Position numbers and translations under genes: made by a program. The notes under the pieces were generated by a model. It searched no databases. It was not told where the DNA came from and was given only the letters and a program-made list of their open reading frames with translations. DNA of 26,293 nucleotides from Haplosporangium gracile. Its lineage: Eukaryota; Mortierellomycota; Mortierellomycetes; Mortierellales; Mortierellaceae. Below, piece by piece: positions 21,230-26,293 of the stretch (positions are counted from its first letter, which is position 1; each line of letters opens with the position of its first letter). Where the stretch lies: contig JAAAUF010000053.1 of NCBI GenBank assembly GCA_015499985.1, positions 50,163 through 76,455 of the forward strand, given 5' to 3'.

Positions 21230-22044
21230 GATGTGTCTGTGTGAGAGAGTGGAGTGAAGAGGGAAATGAGATGTGAAGAATGAATGAAAAGAAGAAAAAA
21301 GAAGAGAAAAAGATGTCAAGAAAAATGTTTCCAGCCAGTGCAAAAATAGGGGGCATGAAAGAAGCCAATTTAGTCTGTTCGGGAGCAATGAACGGGTAAT
21401 ACTTCAGGCTTACACCCTGCCGTCTTGTCTCTTTTCTCAGACTGTCAAAACTCCAAGGAACCAAAAGCGCGTAGCATGTTTCTCTCCAAAACACACTGCT
21501 CCTCTTTTTCCTGGCGTTCTATTTTCAATGCAGAAAAATAACAAAAAGCGACCCTGTGTCACAGACGCGCAGAGCACGTTCGCTTTTTCGTTGCTTTCTT
21601 ATTTCTTTCTGGACCATCGAGAAAGATGCATGATTGGGAGGGTTTGCTTACTATAGTTGCTCGGCGTCTTCTTGATATCGAGAAAGAAAAGTCCCTCAAG
21701 TACTAGCGAGTTTTAGGTCTTGGTCCCGTTTATCCGAATCGTAGACGGGGCTGGTGTCCTTGGATTCAATTGAACCACGAAAACTGGCAACTCTTTTTGG
21801 CTTACGTTATGTCCATCCCCCAGGCTGTTCACTTGATCGCTCAACACCATGCTGCACCTCCTTGACAACTCTATCCGAAGTGCATGCCGAGTAGGAAAGA
21901 ATCTAGTGACCCTTGGAGTAGGCTGTCCCCTTTGTTTTGCCTCCAATACACGTGATCTTCTCACACCTTTAGTTCAAGGGCCAAAAGAACCTTTTTTTTT
22001 TTTTTCTTTTTGAACACCACTCGTTCGCCTCAGCAAGCTTCGCC
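21230..22044. other. divergent promoter region of EF-hand gene 2 and QNG1
   Basis: About 800 bp separates divergent starts. The left 300 bp is the presumed leader and promoter of the EF-hand gene (CT-rich on minus). The right part, 21540-22044, is higher in GC and has a T run at 21991-22004 shortly before the QNG1 ATG. I recognise no gene. Confidence 0.45.
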
Positions 22045-24022
22045 ATGATCTCAAACCCGGTTCTCGAAAGTGCAGAGTTTATCCACAACGTACGCCTACA
22101 TCGCCCGTTTCCAATGAGAAAGCAAAAAGTTTTCGAAAGTGAGGAATCCCGACTGACAACTGATTGACTTTGGCCACACATTCTTTTTCAAATGCGCGAA
22201 AACTTTAGCACAGCAAGCATGTCACCATCCCTGACGACGGTATTGAGCATGGTGCAGCCAAGGTACCTTCTCTAGACAGAGTTATTGCAGGAGCAAGAAG
22301 ACGCATAGATTAAGATTGACGTGTTCGCTTGTCTTGGAAGCTCACCTTTGATATATCTTTTTTTATATTGACGTATAGATCTTTGACGCCATGAAGAAGA
22401 CCCATTATGATACTAGCAAAGTAAGCCAATGGAATCAACAAGCTGCTTGTATATCGCGCTCAGTTCAGGAGCAGTGTCTAACGCGTCATTAATGCAACTA
22501 TCGTTACTAGTGGAAAGAGCATCCTCTTAACCCAAAGGAATGCAACGCCAGCACTGTTGACTGGTAAGTATTGAATCGTCTCGCGTTGTTGATTGTGCAC
22601 ACAGAGTACAACGCGAGCTCTAACGTTGGCACCTCTAAATGATCGAAATAGGATCTTCTTGGTGGATTTGTTGAACTTTTCGTTCTGGTCCGAGATCGAC
22701 ATTGACGACACGGGAGTGCCTCACCCAGACCGGTACCGTGTCACGTTTCATGGCGTTGGATATACAGGATACTGGTCCATGGTGGCCGCGATCAACCGAG
22801 GTAAATATCTTATGCCGTTCTGGTGAGCCTCGCGTTTTCATGGAATCATCTCAGGAGAGTGTGTATTGATAATTGACCACGCTGGTTTATTTATAGCTCT
22901 GGAAGAAGGAATCCCAATCACGACACCCGCGTTCTTTGCCTCAGAAGAGCGTCTGCCTGACAAGGAGATTGAAAGGATCTTTCGATCAGACACCAAGGAG
23001 CAGGTCCCTCTTCTTCAAGATAGGATCCGCGTCATTCGGGAAGCAGGCCGCGTTCTTGTTGAAGTATACCTGTGTTTGAGATTTTGTCAATTTCAAAAGA
23101 TATCTGATATGAATTGCACCTAGATACTCACATTCACTTTCTTTTTCTAACTGCCAAAAAATAGAAATTTGACGGAAACTTTGCAAATGTTATTGCACAG
23201 GCGGATCGATCGGCATTGAAACTGGTGGAACTCGTCACTTCCAATTTTACATCTTTCAAGGATGAAGCTGAGTTTTGCGGACGAAAAGGTAACACTCACG
23301 TTCAGAGTCGAGAAGGAAGACAGAAAGCAGAATGTGTAAACTTAGGCGCGTTACTTGATCGAGGTAACTAAACAATTCGTTCGTGCTAACTTCTTACACA
23401 ACTCTTTCTAGTTCAAATCTTCAAGCGTGCTCAGATCCTTGTCGCCGATCTTTGGTAAGCTAGGATTCCTGATATCACTTTTCCTCCGGAACAGTTCTCT
23501 TGGCACTCAATGGAAAACAATGAAAACGAACAAGGTCACTAACTTGAAGTCATTTCACTCTCCTCATTGTGTCAAACAAACAGGGCATGTTTCCAAAACG
23601 AGAGCTATGGAAAATTCAAGGACATTGACGAAATCACCATGTTTGCAGATTACCGCGTCCCGCAGGCACTGTACCACTTCCACTGCCTCCAATATTCCCC
23701 AGATCTTTTGGCGATCCTCGATCGTGGCGAAATGCTCCCCAACGGCTCATCGCTCGAGGTTGAGATCCGAGGTAACTCTATCTGGGCAGTCGAGTTGATC
23801 CGTAAACGGATCTTGGAGTTGATCAAGAAGGAGCAGGAGGATGTTCAGGAAAAGGCCGAGAAGGAGGGGGTGTTGGTGGGGGAGACGAAACCTAAAATGA
23901 TGACTGTGAACGCGATTCTGATTGATTTTTTCATTTGGGACTTTGCCAAGGCTGCACAGTTGGATCTGACGCTTGGACAGCGACCTGTTAAAGTGCACCG
24001 GACGCGATCCGTCTTTTACTAG
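22045..24022 (+). CDS. queuosine 5'-phosphate N-glycosylase/hydrolase (DUF2419, queuosine salvage)
   Basis: Model: join(22045..22089, 22209..22262, 22379..22420, 22511..22563, 22652..22800, 22897..23063, 23165..23288, 23412..23454, 23584..24022), 371 aa, every junction in phase. The family releases queuine base from queuosine 5'-monophosphate so that tRNA-guanine transglycosylase can insert it into tRNA; it acts in the cytosol. Motifs in order follow the human orthologue: [115 protein letters not shown] and a C-terminal ILIDFFIWD. Length is close to the ~340-aa family norm, with an extra Lys/Glu-rich stretch near residue 310. Exons 1-4 are only 42-54 nt. Confidence 0.93.
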
Positions 24023-24175
24023 TTTCTTTAAGGTGTCTGTAGAATTGTATTAATAGAGATATCAAAAGTGAAAATGTCAATTGGGCAAAGGGGTGAAGAT
24101 ATATGATTATGGAAACTGAAGAATGGCTAAGCCGTTTTAGAGGGAGGGGGAAGGCGAATTTTTAAAAAGAGCGGA

Positions 24176-24520
24176 GTGGGAGGGACGAACTTCCTCTTTC
24201 GAATTTTATTATTCCTGTACGTGACTGTTTGGAGGAAGTCTCACTGTATAAGACACAGTGATAGCATGGATCAGGACAGCCAGGATGGATACAGCGCGAA
24301 GGGATCGCTATGCATCGATCATGGCATCGAGCTCATTCCTTCAGTTATGATGATGCAGGAATACGATATCACCCGTCTTGAACCTATCATCGATTGGCCA
24401 GGCGAAAAACCTGGGAGTTTTGTCGACTTTTGTGGTGGTCCATGGAGATGGTGGACATCGGATAGTTTAGCTGGCGGAGGAAGGAGGTTGGTGGAGGAGG
24501 ATGGTGAAGGACAGGGATGA
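24176..24520 (+). pseudogene. possible remnant of a GH128 (Asl1-like) glycosyl hydrolase
   Basis: One frame from ATG 24266 to the stop at 24518-24520 contains AKGSLCIDHGIELIPSV and EPIIDWPGEKPG. These resemble the HGIEFIPM and WPGxKPxxxxxFNEPD regions of Asl1-like glucanases (GH128). The catalytic NEP segment that should follow is replaced by unrelated residues, and neither the flanking barrel strands nor a continuation in another frame is convincing. It may be a decayed duplicate, or the resemblance may be chance. It lies between QNG1 and the eL32 gene. Confidence 0.22.
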
Positions 24521-24896
24521 GTGTCGATGGGACTGGCAAGGAGGGAGAGGGCACCTACATCACAGGAGATATGCCAGCTTTGTTCAGGAAACGACCATCC
24601 TTTCCCGAGAGCTTACGAACGAAGTCGTTCTGCATCAGTGTTCTGTTCAACAGACCGGGAAACGTCGGGAATGAACCTTTGATGAGAGTCAGCGATAGCA
24701 CCGACAGGGAGATATTACAAACGAAAAAAACTTCATACTCGGGAAGAACCCAACATCGCAGGGAGCAGGACCGATGAATCTGTTTCCCTTTACCGACTCA
24801 ACACCAAGGAAAGATCTACCACTTCACTTCAGACAACCTATTGCTGACACATACCCAACCTCCCGACCATATTCGCCTATACGTTTTCTTTAGAAA
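24521..24896. other. upstream region of the eL32 gene
   Basis: The last ~100 bp before the ATG at 24897 are CA/CT-rich on plus, like a ribosomal-protein leader. The open frame 24517-24777 has no recognisable features. No TATA box is obvious. Confidence 0.35.
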
Positions 24897-25909
24897 ATGG
24901 TCACTCCTCTCAAGAAGCACACCATCGTGAAGAAGCACACCGCTACCTTCAAGCGTCACCAGTCTGACCGCTACAAGACCGTCAAGGTACAACTCTTTTC
25001 TAGCAGGACCCCAGGAGAACAGCGAGCAGCAGTGATAGGAGGAAGCAATGCAGGATGACATTCGAGCGCCCCAAAAGCGCCCTTTTTAATTCGACACAAC
25101 AAAACAACAGCACAGCGCCCAAACCAGCAAGAACGGTGCACAGCAAGAGTACTTTTTTCAGCTAGAGCAATGGCTTTGACCGATGAACATCAAAGCAGCG
25201 AAAGGTCAAATCTTTCAGCACGATCAGTATTTGGGAAACAACCTCAACAAGAGCCAGGCGCAAAACATCCTGCAGCGTCGTTCGGTTGTTTTGGCAGGAT
25301 CCAGCCTCTATTTTCGCCGTTGGATTAAACTCGGCTCAACGGCATTTGAGCCGGGGCTTTCACTTGAAAGGACATGCATGGACGCTGCATATCAATTGAG
25401 TGAACAGCAGAACAGAACGGGATTTACCAGCACAGCTGTAGCTGTGCCCATACACTTGCAGGAGATACCACACATCCAAAAATATCTCATGATCAAAGCC
25501 AGGACCAGCAAACACGTACTTTACGCACAAACAAAACCTAGGGACGAATTATAACCCACTGACACGTCTATATTTGCTTTTCTTTTTATGCCAACTTTTG
25601 CAGGAGTCATGGAGAAAGCCCAAGGGTATTGATAACCGCGTTCGTCGCCGTTTCAAGGGCCAGATTGTCATGCCCAAGATCGGTTACGGAAACAACAAGT
25701 TGACCCGCCACTTGATGCCCTCGGGTTTCAAGAAGTTTGTTGTTGCCAACATTGCCGAGTTGAACCTCTTGTTGATGCACAACCGCACCTTCGCCGCCGA
25801 GATTGCCCACAACGTCTCGTCCCGCAACCGCATTGCTATCGTCGAGCGTGCCCAGCAGCTCAACATCCGCGTCACCAACGCTAACGCTCGTGTCCGTACC
25901 GAGGCTTAA
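24897..25909 (+). CDS. RPL32: 60S ribosomal protein eL32
   Basis: Model: join(24897..24986, 25604..25909), 131 aa, phase 0 junction. It is a structural protein of the large cytosolic ribosomal subunit. Exon 1 encodes a basic N-terminus with [16 protein letters not shown]. Exon 2 starts [20 protein letters not shown], the most conserved eL32 block, and continues with [33 protein letters not shown] and [20 protein letters not shown]. Length is normal for the family. The single intron is 617 nt, long for this window, and carries two strong hairpins. The stop codon is only about 310 bp from the next probable start. Confidence 0.97.
25330..25355 (+). other. inverted repeat in the eL32 intron
   Basis: CGGCTCAA at 25332-25339 pairs with TTGAGCCG at 25346-25353 across a 6-nt loop, extendable by a wobble and a C-G pair. 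It lies inside the 617-nt intron. Confidence 0.6.
25430..25447 (+). other. second inverted repeat in the eL32 intron
   Basis: GCACAGCT pairs perfectly with AGCTGTGC around a 2-nt centre (or 7 bp with a 4-nt loop). It is 75 nt downstream of the first hairpin. Introns of ribosomal-protein genes often host snoRNAs, but I cannot place convincing guide elements here. Confidence 0.6.
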
Positions 25910-26139
25910 ATCCGGTGTTTTCTCTTCTTAATCGATACATCTTTGTTGGAGGCGTTTTCTTCGGGATTTCTTTTGGCTGTTTGAAGGACGGGAGGCGTTC
26001 ACCTCAAGGAAATCAGGATATTTTACGACAATCACAACCCTATTGTTTTTTTTTATTTCAGGATTTCTGGGACGCCAACACTCACGACAAACTAAAAGCC
26101 AAAGGAGAAAAAAAAAAAAAGAACGAAAAGAATGCAAAA

Positions 26140-26145
26140 AATAAA
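26140..26145 (+). terminator. candidate polyadenylation signal of the eL32 gene
   Basis: AATAAA lies about 230 nt after the stop codon, in a very A-rich stretch, and 80 bp before the next probable start codon. Use is inferred. Confidence 0.35.
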
Positions 26146-26223
26146 GAAGAAAAAAGATGGTGCTGTCTCCTTTTTTTCAACCACTCTTCCCGCTTCCTAT
26201 TCTCTTTTCTTGATTGACACAAT

Positions 26224-26263
26224 ATGTCCTATTCCATGTCTGAATCCGTTGACTCGCTCTGGC
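26224..26263 (+). CDS. probable first coding exon of a gene running off the window
   Basis: ATG at 26224 opens the frame MSYSMSESVDSLW, followed by a consensus donor GTAAGT at 26264. A CT-rich leader (26160-26223) precedes it. Short Ser-rich first exons ending in GTAAGT are common in this window's gene style. Only 13 residues are visible, so no product can be named. Confidence 0.35.
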
Positions 26264-26293
26264 GTAAGTGCAAATTAACCAGTAACCAACCGC

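Noticed and set aside
21227..21494. Unspliced N-terminal extension of EF-hand protein 2
   Set aside because: The open frame upstream of 21020 is Phe/Ser/His-rich without conservation, and the intron model starting right after ATG matches its paralogue.
25183..25554. 123-codon open frame within the eL32 intron, ending in RDEL
   Set aside because: It has no recognisable domain or hydrophobic signal sequence and lies wholly inside a well-supported intron; the RDEL end is probably chance.

Overview
The window looks like nuclear DNA of an early-diverging fungus, probably Mortierella-like (Mortierellomycota). The evidence is intron-rich genes with short introns, a GPI-type GH18 chitinase, simple-sequence and T-rich/A-rich intergenic DNA, and a phosphorylase-kinase regulatory subunit, a family absent from S. 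cerevisiae. The lineage is inferred from gene content and intron style; no marker gene was compared. I built all exon models by hand from splice sites, phase continuity and family knowledge.

Layout. 1-2640: no recognisable gene, low-complexity DNA. 2925-4612 (+): SLC35F-family transporter, 3 exons, with a TATA box upstream. 5417-6874 (-): single-exon C2H2 zinc-finger factor with its own TATA box. 7582-13521 (-): phosphorylase b kinase regulatory subunit (alpha/beta type), 6 exons, 1519 aa. 15563-18008 (+): secreted, probably GPI-anchored GH18 chitinase, 6 exons. 18634-19221 (-) and 20763-21229 (-): two small paralogous two-EF-hand proteins (half-calmodulins), each with its only intron directly after the ATG. 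22045-24022 (+): queuosine-salvage glycosylase (QNG1/DUF2419), 9 exons. About 24176-24520: possible relic of a GH128-like gene. 24897-25909 (+): ribosomal protein eL32 with one long intron. 26224-26263 (+): probable first exon of another gene that runs off the window.

The most interesting observation is that the phosphorylase-kinase subunit carries what reads as an ILEI/PANDER (FAM3-type) domain, spliced in between the PHK helical region and the PHK C-terminal module. It also has mixed alpha-like and beta-like motifs, lacks the animal C-terminal CaaX box, and has a PKA-type RRRSSS site in a disordered linker. Two half-calmodulin genes lie 5-8 kb away, and calmodulin is the delta subunit of animal phosphorylase kinase, so a physical or functional link is worth testing.

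A second theme is queuosine. QNG1 and an SLC35F transporter occur in the same 22 kb, and human SLC35F2 has been reported to be a queuine/queuosine transporter. They are not adjacent, so this is suggestive only.
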